Below, in pieces: positions 1-13,116 of a DNA stretch of 64,000 nucleotides (position 1 is its first letter; each line of letters starts with the position of its first letter). A program made the translations under genes and the position numbers. This DNA is from Selaginella moellendorffii (lineage: Eukaryota; Streptophyta; Lycopodiopsida; Selaginellales; Selaginellaceae). The notes beneath the pieces were generated by a model. The model ran no database searches, had not been told where the DNA came from, and saw only the letters and a list, made by a program, of their open reading frames with translations. The DNA is taken from contig NW_003314271.1 of assembly GCF_000143415.4 (NCBI RefSeq), forward strand, positions 599,591 through 663,590, in the 5' to 3' direction.

Positions 1-1509
1 GAGAGAAACCCATCCTTGTCTTGGTCGCACGCATAAAATGCAGCTTCGATTGTAGAAGAGAAAGCCGTGTGCGTGGAGACGAAAGCCAACCCTGCCATGA
101 ACTACAAAAGAAGAAAGTGTATTATTGGATAAAATGGAGAAGATGTACCTCTCTGAAGTTCACGTAATTTTTCTCGGAAGTGTCGAACATCTGGAAGACT
201 TGCATTGTATATGGTGTAAGAGGAAGATCCAGCGCCTTGAGGAAATCCACAATGTGCAGAAGACCGCTGGTAGAAGTGTCAGAGAACTGTTAGCAGCGGA
301 AAATTCTAGTAAAATGCGAAACCATGTACCTGTGAGTTGTATCCATTGCGCTGAATTTCTTGAGATATGCTTCGGCAGTCTCGTAGTCGATATGGAACAG
401 CTTTTCCATCCGAGAAAGCTCGGGTAGCTGCTCCGGAGGCAGATGCAGTTTCTTTGCCATGACCGCCAGTTTCATGTCCAAGAAAGTATGCTCCGTGCAT
501 GGAACGCCCAACGAAGCAGCCATCATATGCCGCACCGTCTCGGTGAAGTGGCGAGGGTCTTTGAGATCTCGGAGGCCGGGTTCCACCACTGGAAGGTATT
601 GCACCTGATAAGTAAATCGCTTCCAAAAGGTTTGAGGAAAGAAACAAGGCAAAACTCTTACCTCCATGAAGTTGACGAGCTGCGTCATCAAACGAAACAT
701 GACATACGGCATGCTTCGATTCACCCATGCCGGACTGATGCACTTGTGAGGATATCGTATGCACATCGGCTGGATTGGCAGGCCTTGAGCGAACGCCCCC
801 GTCTTGAACGATATCAAGGCCTTTCCATTAGTCGTAGTTCCTTCTGGAAAGATGAGTACGTGAGGCCACTTGTTATCGATGGCGCGTCGCCGGATTTGAG
901 CTGCGGCGTCCCTTCTCGACCTGCGAATGGCTCTGTCCACTGGAATGATCTGCGAAAAATGAAAGTTCATGGAAGTTCTTCGCTTTAAAGCTTTAAGTTC
1001 TTTACCTGGAGCGCTGTAAGAAAGAGACCCACGATTGGAAGCTTGGCATTCTCCTTGGCGCTCAAGATCACTGGCATGTGTGAGAAAAATATGTAGACCG
1101 GATCCAAGAAAGATACGTGATTGGAGACGACGATCGGGGCCACGTCCCGAGGAGCCGGAGTTCCTTTGATCGAAATCCAGACGTAACCGAATGCGAACAT
1201 CGCGATCCTTGCACAGATTCTCAGGGGCCAGAGGAGAATTCTTCTCCAGCGCGAGAATGGCTTGTAGAGAGGATCTTCGACGCCGATGAGTGCGCACCTC
1301 ACCGAGCAGTAGGCCAAGATCAACGCCGCCGCGAGAATTGCCAGCCGGAGGAGAAAGATTGGAAGCATGAGGATAGTCTTGAAAATCTCCGATGGACTAA
1401 AACCCAAAGACTCCCCCTGGAATGGATTCACCACCGCCTCGGGGCCGATCGGTGGCCGCTTGCCAAGGGGAAATGCGTCGGCAGCATCCCGCTGCCGATC
1501 TTGGGCCAT
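1..1509 (-). CDS. LPEAT2: LPEAT2-like lysophospholipid acyltransferase with EF-hands (3' end outside window)
   Basis: Membrane acyltransferase that re-acylates lysophosphatidylethanolamine or related lysolipids, probably at the ER. Exons read on the minus strand: 1509-1006, 949-662, 604-330, about 266-149, 101-<1, joined in phase. Exon 1 gives an N-terminal cytosolic stretch, hydrophobic helices and the acyltransferase motif NHVSFLDP (catalytic His-Asp); exon 2 gives FPEGTTTNG (substrate motif). Exon 3 onward gives the helical C-terminal part and EF-hand-like loops (FDTSEKNYVNF; then DQDKDGF near position 25), the layout of Arabidopsis LPEAT2 rather than LPEAT1. Start at 1509 is the first Met before the conserved block. 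The acceptor at 267 is preferred over 287 because it restores the conserved sequence. The gene diverges from the ELIP gene at 2007 with about 500 bp between starts. Family call is firm; exact substrate is inferred. Confidence 0.85.
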
Positions 1510-2006
1510 GGATCGATCCCTAGAGTGGAAAATCTACCTGTTCAAAGCCAGAAGAGATTCAGCTGCCGCGCACCATAGATCATCCGCCGCAATGCCGCTG
1601 CGCATCCCTGGAGAGAAGAAGAGGATCGAGCACGATCGATGAGAATCTCGCTATGGCGCTCAACGCAAGCCACGAATCACAAAAAATTAAAAAAACTTTG
1701 CTTCGCGATTAACGCTGTCTTTACATCTACCGTCGAATTTCAACGATGAGATTCGTTTTGCCGTTAGACGAATAGACCCCCGGGATCCTTGTTCAAAGAA
1801 ATATACTCCCCAGCGATACGTATTACCGCAAACATCGCGACACATTGGCGATTTCTTTATTCGACACATAGCGCCGGGCTCTGCCACGTGTCGTATTTGC
1901 TAGTATAAATTCTCGAGTCCCGTAGTGGAGGAAATATCATAGCATACACGCATTTTATAGCGATTTTCTAGGCGATCCTTCAATCTTCTGAGGCTTTTCT
2001 AGCAAG
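1510..2006 (+). promoter_or_regulatory. Divergent intergenic region; ELIP1 promoter with G-box and TATA box
   Basis: A perfect G-box CACGTG lies at 1885-1890 and a TATA box (TATAAAT) at 1904-1910, about 100 bp before the ELIP1 start codon. About 200 bp (1725-1925) is also present upstream of the second ELIP gene (about 5825-6035), including the TATA box. G-boxes bind bZIP/bHLH factors such as HY5 and PIFs, which fits a light-stress gene; binding here is inferred. Confidence 0.6.
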
Positions 2007-2767
2007 ATGGCAGTCGCAGTAGGCACTAGCATTGCAGCAATCCCTTCCTCGCTCTTAAAATCCTCTCTAGGAGCGGCCGCTCACAAGTCTCGATCCAATC
2101 GCTCCTTGACCTTCCTGCCAGTGAGAGCTTCGTCGGATAATGGCCGACGAACCCCTGGAGGAGGCGATGGGATCAGCAGCGTTCTGGACCAGACCAAGAA
2201 GGAGATCACCCGCGAGGATGTGCTCAAGAACCAGGCCGAGAATGAGTCGGAGAAGAAGTCCGTGTTTGGAGCGGTGCCATCGTCCGGAGCATTGTGGCCG
2301 AGGCCTGAGATTGAGAGGCGGCCAGAAACGGGCGATCGATCATTTGCGAGCTTGATGGCATTCGATGGCGCTGGCCCAGAGACGATCAACGGCAGACTGG
2401 TAAGTCCCTCCCTTCTCCAAAGTTCAGGATCCGTGGAGTCCGTTGTTCTAAGTTTATTTTTCCATTGATACAGGCAATGGTTGGAATCTTGTGGGCCTTT
2501 GCTGTGGAGAGAATGACGGGACAAACGGTGGCCGAGCAGCTCTACACGCCAGGCAACTTCGGCTTGTTTAACTTCTTGGCGGTGGCACAGCTCTTTGCTT
2601 ACGCGTCGCTGGTTCCCATGTTTAAGGGAGAGAGCCCCGATAGCCGATCTTTGGGCCCGTTTAGAGCCATGGCGGAGCGCTGGAATGGGCGGACTGCCAT
2701 GCTTGGCTTCCTCGCTCTGGTGGTCACGGAGTTCTTCACCAAGACCCCAGTTTTTCACATGATGTAA
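2007..2767 (+). CDS. ELIP: Early light-induced protein (ELIP), copy 1
   Basis: Chlorophyll-binding-like thylakoid protein of the LHC superfamily, made under high light, desiccation or greening to protect the photosystems. Two exons, 2007-2399 and 2474-2767, joined in phase 0, give 228 aa. The first 40 or so residues are Ser/Ala/Arg-rich with few acids, as in a plastid transit peptide. The LHC-type helices are recognisable: ETINGRLAMVGILWAF (helix 1, spanning the intron), a middle hydrophobic helix (LFNFLAVAQLFAYASL) and ERWNGRTAMLGFLALV (helix 3). The E..NGR..M pattern carries the Glu/Asn/Arg ligands and salt-bridge residues typical of ELIPs. Its near-identical paralogue lies 3.3 kb downstream in the same orientation. 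Confidence 0.93.
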
Positions 2768-4139
2768 GTGACCTGAGAGTCTGTAAATTTTGTTCATTAA
2801 ATTTTTGTTAATATTTTTAAACATAGTTCTGTAATGGTGCTTTGATCGTGAATCTCCCTTCCCCCCTCAATCTGATAACTCTTGCTAAAGCGCTCAAACT
2901 GCTGCACTATGATTTGTCTTTGCGAGATGTGCTGTTCTGGCAATCTGCTCGGCGGGCTAGAAATCTCAGTGGATTTCACCTTTTTCGCACTCACAACGCA
3001 CTAAAAACTACCATCGCCATGATCGAGCACTGGGCGCGTTGATAGCGGAGTAGCCGGCATTTTTTAATACGTTCGATCTCGTAAAGCCATCTATTTTGAA
3101 CAAATCAAAGATTTACAGTTACGTTTACAATAAATGGAAAGTGGCAAGAAAATCAGAAGCATGTGTTTTGTTTGGTGTCTAGCTAATCGACTGCCTCTTG
3201 TTAAAACTCTTAATATAAAGTCTATGGCAAGAGAAAAAGATGACGTGGCAGGGAGCCAAGAAAATTTCCAAAGTATAAAAGCTATGAACAAAATAAGTCA
3301 TGGGGACACTATTGGAAGCAGGCTTGTGGTCACAGGCCATTATGTGCCTGAAGATTGGAGCATAATGGCAGCAAATCCCTATTAAATTGGCCTTGGACAC
3401 AAAGATCACTTAATGGGGACTGAAAAAGGGATATTAGGGAAGGCAAACCCCATGTTTGTGGGCATCCTAAGGATGATTTCCATTTGATCATAGGCTTTTT
3501 ATATTTCACCAAATTTTTTTGTCTCCACCACATCTTCTAAGAGACTAATCAACCCCACCTCTTGCTCAAAGCCTTTGCAAGCAAGTCAGTTCATCAGTTA
3601 TTGGGGTGGTGATAAAATAATAAATTCACATGTTATTTGCTAATGTGATTTTGAACCTTGCTTACCAGTTGAACTCGTTCACCCACATGTCTGCAAAAAA
3701 TCTTAAATTTGCCATATCGCCTGCCTGGGCAAATCCCTCCAAGAAACATGAAAGCAGCTACAATAGGGGAGGTTAAGCAAATTTAAAGCTACCCCAAGTC
3801 ACTTGTTATCTAGAAAGACTAACCAATTTAATTAAGAACCCTAATTCTTTATTAAATTGCGAAAAAGGATGATACAATGTGCTCATATGACTTGGGACCA
3901 CCATATTTCCACATGGCGTGCAATTCGTAAAAGGGTGGAAACAACTGGTATTTTTTACTCATAATACGTGTCTGGCTGCTATTGGTCCACGTGTAATGCG
4001 AGTGTGAAAAAAACACAGGCATAGAATATTTCACGAATATCCATTCCTTATGCCACAGATGGGGCTTCATGCCCATAGCAATGACCCATACTACGTGCGG
4101 AATGGAGTCATTCATGCTGTGGAATGGACCCCCAGGTAG
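2768..4139. other. Intergenic, no gene recognised; contains a short LTR-like remnant
   Basis: No open frame here resembles a gene. Around 3400-3475 the DNA resembles, in reverse orientation, part of the LTR repeated at 58.7 and 63.5 kb (shared words: ttaatggggac, agggatatt.ggg, gggcatcctaaggatg). The rest shows nothing. Confidence 0.4.
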
Positions 4140-4740
4140 CTCGTCACCCTTCTGTCTAGAGTTGCCAAGCTGAATCTCACTGGTTCCTTATCCCACCCAA
4201 AGGCATCGGAATCGAGCTTGAGTCTCCAAGAGACGGTGTTGCTCCTCCTCGGCCTCAGCCTGGTGTGCGTCCTCATCCTGGTGCTCTTCTCGCCGCTGCT
4301 GGTGACGTTCATGCTCTTCATGCTCTTCATGCTGGGGATCGCGGGGCTGGCCTGATCGAGGCGCCGGCTGGGGCGTCACAATAGCCGGCGGAGGCGCTAC
4401 AAGCACCGCAGCGCTGGCGATGGATTCTTCTGTCTGGGGCGACGATCTGGTAACAAGCGGGAATGAAGGGCTGGACAGCGAGAAGCAGCAAAGGGTGAAC
4501 CGAGTATCTGGAAGACCAGCTCAAGAATCTCGAGGACCTCAGGCCGCTGGAAGCTCCATTCCTGGGAATCGACGATGCCTGGGCAGCTCCTCTCGATCGT
4601 TCCTCCTCTTGGGACGGATTGGACGACGACGACGGTTTCTTCCTGGACAATTGCGGCGCTCGCAGCAATGTGTCCGACCTGGGGGATGAAAACTCCGGGA
4701 GTCTAGAGGTTTGGCAGCAACAGAGAATTGGTGGCACATA
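4140..4740 (+). pseudogene. Possible frameshifted gene with an oleosin-like hydrophobic segment
   Basis: An open frame without Met (4140-4355) encodes a short polar segment and then about 40 hydrophobic residues including VLILVLFSPLLV, reminiscent of the central hairpin of oleosins (which have a Pro knot). It stops at 4353. In the +1 frame from 4351, a Gly/Ala segment continues into a Met at 4420 (MDSSVWGDD), and after another shift near 4505 an acidic tail is open (EYLEDQLKNLEDL ... EVWQQQ) to the stop near 4738. Two shifts are needed to make one protein, so it looks like a decayed gene or an unrecognised multi-exon gene. The oleosin link is weak and rests on hydrophobicity and the FSPLLV motif alone. 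Confidence 0.3.
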
Positions 4741-4741
4741 G

Positions 4742-5800
4742 CTTAGTTCCTAGAGCTAGGCTCAACTTCCTGTTCCCAGAGAGCTCTAGCTACTTAAGTA
4801 TCTGGCGCCATGCTTTGAGGACCATTCCCAGTATTCTGCGGTGCTTCCCCAAGTCACAGCCACGGAGAAAAGCTGTGGCAAACAGCCAAAATAGCTCGAT
4901 CGATCCATAAGCCCTGGAGAAAGCGAGAAAAAAATTTATGAGCCAGAGAGGATCACCAAAAAAAAGCGCTTCTTACTAGGATTCTTGCTTAGATCAAATA
5001 TTTTTCCCAAGAGAAAGAACCTCTGATCCGTCTCCGATGAGAATGTGTCCACCCATACCCATCGGGCTAGCATCCATGGGGCATCCATGAAGCATCCAAA
5101 TGACATTTAATGCCAAACCAATAGGAAACTGCCACATGGACACTAATTGTGAGTGAAATTTGCCACGGTAACATCCACCCTTTTAAGAATTACACGCCAT
5201 AACTGCAACCCACTTTAGAACTAGTAGGATGAGGACTCCAACCTGCCAGTACTATCACACACTCTTGCAAGAAAAAGATCAAATAATCTCTATTTCTCAG
5301 ATTTGTTTACGTCCTACTCCAGAAATCTCCCTCAATCGCTCAATCTTCTTAAAAGAACACTGTGAACCCTAACTTCTCAAGATTCAAGATTCAAATCATG
5401 CCCTGTCTGACTATTTCTAGTTTGGATGATACCTTTGTTTTTCCCTGGAGCTTTCTTCTTTCTTTTAAGGATCTCCAGGTATGTGAGTGAGTTAAGATCA
5501 GAGGTACTACTACATTTTTGTGCCTCAGCATGAACCGAATCATCTGATTTGTCAAAAGGTGGAAATGTCAAGTGGCCCCAGCTGAATGACGAGTTTAAGG
5601 TGTTCATGGTAAAGGTAAATATTGCTTCAATGGTCACTGTAAACTACTATACCTGGTTGTCTCCAAAGCCCCAAGTCTTCGCTAACAGGCATGACCGGCA
5701 GCTCTTGGTGCTCTTGACATGTTCCCATGTCTTAGGTTCGTCTGAGAAAGTATGAACATAGCATTAAACAGGGGAGAAGAAACAAATACCCGCTACTTTC
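4742..5800. other. Intergenic, no gene recognised
   Basis: AT-richer DNA with scattered short open frames and no family resemblance. It separates the broken frame above from the copied ELIP promoter. Confidence 0.5.
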
Positions 5801-5819
5801 TAAACCGTGAGTTTTCCCT

Positions 5820-6109
5820 GCAAATCACATTGTCGAATTTCAACAATGAGATTTGTTTTGCCGTTAAACGAATATACCCCCACGATTTTATGTGTTAGAA
5901 GAATGGTCCTCCCAGGGATACGTATTACCGCAAACATCGCGACACATTGCGAATTTCCATATTCGACACATAGGGCCCGATGCAGCCACATGTCGTATTT
6001 ACAAGTATAAATTCACGAGTCCCAAAATGGGAGAAAGTATCACAGACATCTACCAAAGCTCACACAACGCTTTTTCTATCTTTCAATCTTCTGAGGCTTT
6101 TCTAGCAAG
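5820..6109 (+). promoter_or_regulatory. ELIP2 promoter, duplicated from ELIP1
   Basis: This stretch matches the ELIP1 promoter over about 200 bp, including the block around gatacgtattaccgcaaac and the TATA box (TATAAAT, 6006-6012). The G-box position reads CACATG (5987-5992) rather than CACGTG, so the palindrome is lost in this copy. Confidence 0.6.
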
Positions 6110-6870
6110 ATGGCACTCGCGGTAGGCAGTGGCATTGCAGCAATCCATTCCTCGCTCTCAAAATCCTCTCTAGGAGCGGCCGCTCCCAAGTCTCGATCCA
6201 ATCGCTCCTTGGCCTTCCTGCCAGTGAGAGCTTCGTCGGACAAAGGCCGACGAACCAGCGGCGGAGGCGATGGGATCAGCAGCGTACTGGACCAGACCAA
6301 GAAGGAGATCACCCGCGAGGATGTGCTCAAGAACCAGGCCGAGAACGAGGCGGAGAAGAGGTCCGTGTTTGGAGCGGTGCCATCGTCCGGAGCAATGTGG
6401 CCGAGGCCGGAGATCGAGCGGCGGCCAGAAACGGGCGATCGATCATTCGCGAGCTTGATGGCATTCGATGGCGCTGGCCCAGAGACGATCAACGGCAGAC
6501 TGGTAAGTCCCTCCCTTCTCCAAAGTTCAGGATCCGTGGAGTCCGTTGTTCTAAGTTTATTTTTCCATTGATACAGGCAATGGTTGGAATCTTGTGGGCC
6601 TTTGCTGTGGAGAGAATGACGGGACAAACGGTGGCCGAGCAGCTCTACACGCCAGGCAACTTTGGCTTGTTTAACTTCTTGGCGGTGGCACAGCTCTTTG
6701 CTTACGCGTCGCTGGTTCCCATGTTTAAGGGGGAGAGCCCAGATAGCCGATCTTTGGGCCCGTTTAGAGCCATGGCGGAGCGCTGGAATGGGCGGACTGC
6801 CATGCTTGGCTTCCTCGCTCTGGTGCTCACGGAATTCTTCACCAAGACCCCAGTTTTTCACATGATGTAA
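6110..6870 (+). CDS. ELIP: Early light-induced protein (ELIP), copy 2
   Basis: Second ELIP, same length and exon layout as the first: exons 6110-6502 and 6577-6870, 228 aa, with a nearly identical intron. The helix motifs ETINGRLAMVGIL and ERWNGRTAMLGFL are unchanged. Most differences are in the transit peptide and the low-complexity stroma-facing segment (for example SGGGDG for PGGGDG). It probably arose by a recent local duplication that included the promoter. The role is the same: photoprotection in the thylakoid membrane. Confidence 0.93.
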
Positions 6871-7082
6871 GAGGTAGAAATTTGTTGATTTGTAAATTTT
6901 GGCCAGTACTTAAATAGATATTAACTTGGTAGTCAAATTCTACATGGAAAACGAAAAACGGTTTGGATCCCCTTAACACTATCAATGAGATTTTCTAGAA
7001 ACACTTTGAAAAAGTTGATTTAGAAAAGCGTTGTTCAAGATTTGATAACAAAAAATTTGATAGAGAGACGGCGGGCTTATTC

Positions 7083-8124
7083 TTATTCCAGAGCCGCCCA
7101 AATAGCTGGATCACCGTAGTTTTTGGCCAGAAACGTTGCGCCGGCTTCACGAAGAGCAGCCTCAGGATTCCCCGTTGTCAATCCCACCACTGCCATGCCC
7201 GCGGCGACGCCTGCTTTGATTCCAGATGGCGAGTCCTACGATCATCCACGAGAATCGTTAGTCAAAAGAAAAGCCGTGATAAAACTAGCAAAAGAACGTA
7301 AGAAATAAGAACAGAGGTCCAAAGAAAGACGTCGAGAATTTGATCACCTCAAAGACGAAGGCATTGTCCGCCGTGATGCCGAAATGATCCAGAGCCTTGA
7401 GGTACGGATCTGGGAATGGCTTTGCTCGAGCGCAATCGCTCCCCAGGATCACCGTCTCGAAGAAACCTTCCAGCCCGACCTGGGAGATCATAAACTCGAC
7501 GTTCTCCTTTGGAGCATTGCTCACGGCAGCGCGACGCAGGCCTTTCTCTTTGATCCACTTGCACAGCTTGTGGAGGCCGGGTAGCGCCTTGAGATCCTTT
7601 GCCGCGAGCCTGCAAATCTAGACGGAAGAATCACGGCGAATTCTTCCAAGAGAAGAGAAAGGATCGATCTTTGTACCTGCGAAAGTATGCCTCTTTGTCA
7701 TCGAAGAACTTGGAGCGCTTGGCTTCGTCCCAGTCCGGAAAGAGGAGCAGCCCGATATCGCGATTGTGCTTGCCGCTAATGTGGCCACAGAAATACTCCC
7801 GCGTGATCGGAGCTCCTCCCTGGAATCCGACCTAAAATCGCAGCGGGGTGTGTGAAATCGGGGAATCCAATCGGAAAGAGAGGCGACGCTCGGGCAAGAT
7901 CGATCGGCGTACCTCCTGGAGCATATCGCGAAACGCCTGGTAATGCACCGGATCGGAATCGCACAGCGTCCCATCGACATCGAACAGGATCGCTCGCAGC
8001 GATTGTGGCGATGGAAGCGATCTCCGCCTGCTCGCCGCAGCATCTGTGTAGAGATAGCGATTCCACGATCAGAGATCTAAGATTCATTGGCGCTCTTCGT
8101 ACCGCCATTGGAGCTATGCGACAT
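7083..8124 (-). CDS. SGPP: HAD-family sugar-phosphate phosphatase (SGPP-like)
   Basis: Haloacid-dehalogenase-type phosphatase resembling Arabidopsis SGPP, which removes phosphate from small sugar and polyol phosphates. Exons on the minus strand 8124-8103, 8043-7913, 7831-7677, 7609-7348, 7235-7083 join in phase to 240 aa. HAD motif I is DVDGT (nucleophile Asp); motif II lies in AAVSNAPKEN (Ser/Thr position); the Lys of motif III is in ARAKPFPDPYL; motif IV is FVFEDSPSGIKAG, spanning the last intron. The cap segment (GHISGKHNRDI) matches the SGPP type. The first exon is only 22 nt, so the start depends on one splice site. It ends about 210 bp from the convergent ELIP2 stop. Confidence 0.88.
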
Positions 8125-8577
8125 TGCCGACGAGACCGATTCCCCCCTTCTTCTTTTTTTCTTCTCGGGGCCTTTTCTTTCAAGAACAAAAGCAACGGGG
8201 AGTGTGCTGCCACGTGTCTGACATCCAGGCCGTCGGGATGGCTACCGTGGTTTGAATCCATGACGTTGTTTCTGGTACATCACGCGTTTGGCTTCGAAAG
8301 GTACTCCGTACAAGCGCATCCCAGAACATTCCAAGGAAGATTCTAGCGTTCGTTAGAAAAAAGTCGGCTTTAAGAAATCTCTCGATGTTAATAAATTTAT
8401 CTTAAGCCACAATTAAATGAAAGTTAAAACAGTTCTTACTATAGTAAAAAAAAGAGTTCACAGTTAAGCTCGCCACCTTCTGTCCAAAACCCAGAACTGA
8501 AGGCGACGAGCATACTGCATCCTGCAATCCAAAACCACAACAGCAACAAACTTATCTCTCCAGCTCCAAATAACTAG
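8125..8577. other. Promoter of SGPP-like gene and 3' flank of EF1A
   Basis: No further gene seen. It should hold the 5' region of the phosphatase gene and the 3' UTR and polyadenylation region of EF1A copy 1. Confidence 0.5.
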
Positions 8578-10411
<1,834 letters not shown>

Positions 10412-11307
10412 ATGGCGTTTTCCTCTCTGCGCTCTTCTTTGCTGCGCGCGCTTGGTAAGCCGTGCGCTCGATCGCCGGAATATCACGCTTTGGCTGTGTA
10501 GGCGCCACGAAATGCAGCAGTGAATCGGCGAGATTGGGGCGTGTAATGTGTCGTGGCTGCTCCGACGAGGCCTCGGCCTCGGACATCGAGGAATCGGTAG
10601 CCAAGGACGGTGATCAATCGGGGCGGAAGCTCCGTGCGCCTGCATTCCAGGGAGTGTACAAGGTATTGAAATCCTTCGTGCTTGAACCAGTCCTTTTTTC
10701 TTCTTTTACGTTGAACGATCACAGCTAGAAGCTCTCGTTCTATCTAGTTCATTGAAGTCAGCGTAGATTGAAAGTATCGAGGTTTTCTTTTCTTGTGAAT
10801 GTAGGCTGTGATCGTGGGAGAACTTACGCAGCCACCAGCCGAGCTCGTTCTCAAGAATGGAAACGCGATCGTCACGCTGATGGTCGCGACTGGAGGGCTG
10901 CGCGTGCAAAAGAAGTTGAATGCTCCAACGAAGCAAATCCACAAGGTGGTCGTTTACCATCGGCGGCTCAAGGATCTGGCGACGCAGATAAAAAAGGGGT
11001 GAGTGGAGTTCTTGGTGTTCGTCCTTTTTCTTTCCAAGATGTGTTTGTGCGAATCGCCCAGGCAGCAGATCTATCTAGAAGGCAACATGGAGTCGAGGGT
11101 CTTCAATGATCCTGTTACTGGCGCCGTCAAGCTATCGCGAGAGATCTCCGTGAGACAAAATGGTAAGCATGGTTTCTTCTCATTACCCGAGACCTTGGTC
11201 CTTGTTGTTCCTTCTTTTTTGTTCTAGGACGTTTGTTTATGCTGGACGATCTGGAATTGAGGGGGGTCAATCTCAAATCTCCTGAAGTGGAGGAAGGAAA
11301 GCGATGA
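10412..11307 (+). CDS. mtSSB: Mitochondrial single-stranded DNA-binding protein
   Basis: OB-fold protein that coats single-stranded DNA during organellar replication. Exons 10412-10454, 10502-10662, 10805-10998, 11062-11162 and 11228-11307 join in phase to 192 aa. The N terminus (MAFSSLRSSLLRALG) is Arg/Ser-rich and lacks acids, as in a mitochondrial presequence. The OB fold begins at VYKAVIVGELTQPP and includes HKVVVYHRRL and IYLEGNMESRVFND, which align with plant mtSSB (VYVEGDIETRVYND type) rather than with the OSB family. It is divergent from EF1A. Confidence 0.82.
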
Positions 11308-12385
11308 AAACGAAACGAAAAGGTGGTTTTTTTTTCACTGTTGTAACATAACAAACCTTTCTCAAAATGACACTGTAAATCTTTAAGTTAGGGTTTTTTT
11401 ATAGCCAATTAGTTTCAATAAATGTTTAAAATGACATAACAACTCTTTATTCGTCAATGTATTGCACCAAAAAAAAAGCTGGACATACCTTTAAGCAAGC
11501 CAAATCTTGAGTGTTGTAGATTTAGATTTACTGATCATCGAAATGATGTCATGATCATGCATATGATGACAACACAAGAGGATCTAGACAAGCTTGATTA
11601 GGAATTTCTATTGTTTGCATGATTTCTTTTCATTGAAATGGCTGCAAAATCTAGAATTGCGCCATAATGACATCATGAATAGAACTTGGCCACCCACAAC
11701 AAATGTCTAAAAACTATTTTCTACTGTCAACAACTGCTTGTATAGTGATGTTGAATAAATGGTGCTTGGAATACACCCTAGGATCTTTAGTTAACTGCAT
11801 GATCTCAAATTGAATGTAGTTGATGTATCCTGCAATATTTGGAAGCTCGCATACCAAGGCAAATCTCTGGATAAAAGTTAAGTCTTCTAGGAACTTGATC
11901 AAGTCTCTAAGTGTATTGATAATTACCTTGCACAATCCCAACTGTTGTACTCTCACCAATCCTAAAGAGCTCTGAGAGTGTTATATACTTAGCTGCATTT
12001 CCTAGGTTATGCAAAGTACAAGCTACTTAGACTCGCACCAAAACTACTCTTTAATAGTTACTATCATGCTTCAGAATGAGATCATATAGGAGATTCACAA
12101 GACTAGTGAAAGTTAACATTCCCATGCCAAAGTTTTGCTTCTAACAAGTGTTATCATAAAATTGCTCAAAAAATCTGTCAAACTATGTTGTCGAGTGTGG
12201 CTTCACCCACCATAAGTGACACATATCAACTCATGGAGCTCTAAGTTGTTCATCTTGTTTTTCATAATACTGTGTTTGTAACAAATGAGGACGCAAGCAA
12301 CATACAAGAGAAAGCGAGAATAAAAGTGAGCAAAAGCAATGACAAATAATGAAACAACTACTTATTGAAGGTGAGAGAGTCGATC
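11308..12385. other. Intergenic, no gene recognised
   Basis: AT-rich DNA. The longest open frame (11714-11959, minus) matches no family I recognise. Confidence 0.5.
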
Positions 12386-12490
12386 TCTAAGGGCTAGACA
12401 GATTTCTCAAATGCTGTTTCTTTACTCTTTTGCTAATTCAGATCATCACTTGCTTACTCTAGCGAGGCAATAAAAGAATGCGATGAGAGT
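12386..12490 (+). repeat. Decayed fragment of the small secreted-protein gene
   Basis: The stretch ending ...atcacttgcttactctagcgaggcaat resembles the signal-peptide exon at 14557 and the intact gene at 19784. No open frame remains. Confidence 0.4.
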
Positions 12491-12745
12491 TTCAGAATAC
12501 ATACCAATCACAATGAATCTGCCATTGCTCTTGGAAAGTATGGGACAAATTTGACAGGCCTGATGTTTATACCTCGAACAGTATAGAGTTCTTTCCTCCT
12601 CGTGCGTGTGCGCGTCTCTATCGGGCATCATCTATCAGGTATATAGGTTTTACGGGGCTACCAACAGTTTCTACATTTCAGATTGACTCATTTCTCGTTT
12701 GTTGTAACAGGCACACCACCAGGAGTTTTCTTATCCTTTCACCAT

Positions 12746-13075
12746 TAACAGCTTCTTACTAGTGGACGATTTTCAGGAGACAATTCAAGCTCTTGGAAGC
12801 GCTTTGTACCAGCCACTTACAGTCGTCGGGGATAGACCAGCAGATGTATTCCTGGAGAGGGATCAAAACTTTGCCAGCTTTTAGTTGTCGTAAAACTCGA
12901 TCGTGAGAATCCACATCCTTTTCAAAAATCCACACGCAGTTCACTCTCTCCGTCTCGAATTTACCTTGCCCTTGTTTGTTTTTTGTTCCATCGCGTCCAG
13001 TGGTGCTCCCTTCGTGTGGCTGTAACGTTGATGAATTGGTGATCGTTAGCATAGGCCCTAAACCCTAATCAAGAA
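12746..13075 (+). repeat. Upstream part of the duplicated L3 block
   Basis: About 150 bp starting at agcttcttactagtggacga recurs at 18908-19075 with gaps. It lies just upstream of the intact L3 gene here and of the broken L3 copy there, showing that the duplication unit included upstream DNA. A telo-box AAACCCTAA lies at 13060-13068. Confidence 0.55.
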
Positions 13076-13116
13076 TATTCGCTTAGGGCTCTAAGGTTTG
13101 TTGTTGCGGGGAGGGA

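Noticed and set aside
4327..4737. 136-codon minus-strand Ser/Arg/Pro-rich frame
   Set aside because: Low complexity and antisense to the better-looking broken frame on the plus strand.
11714..11959. 82-codon minus-strand frame as a retroelement piece
   Set aside because: A faint copia-like look, but no catalytic motif and no supporting neighbours.
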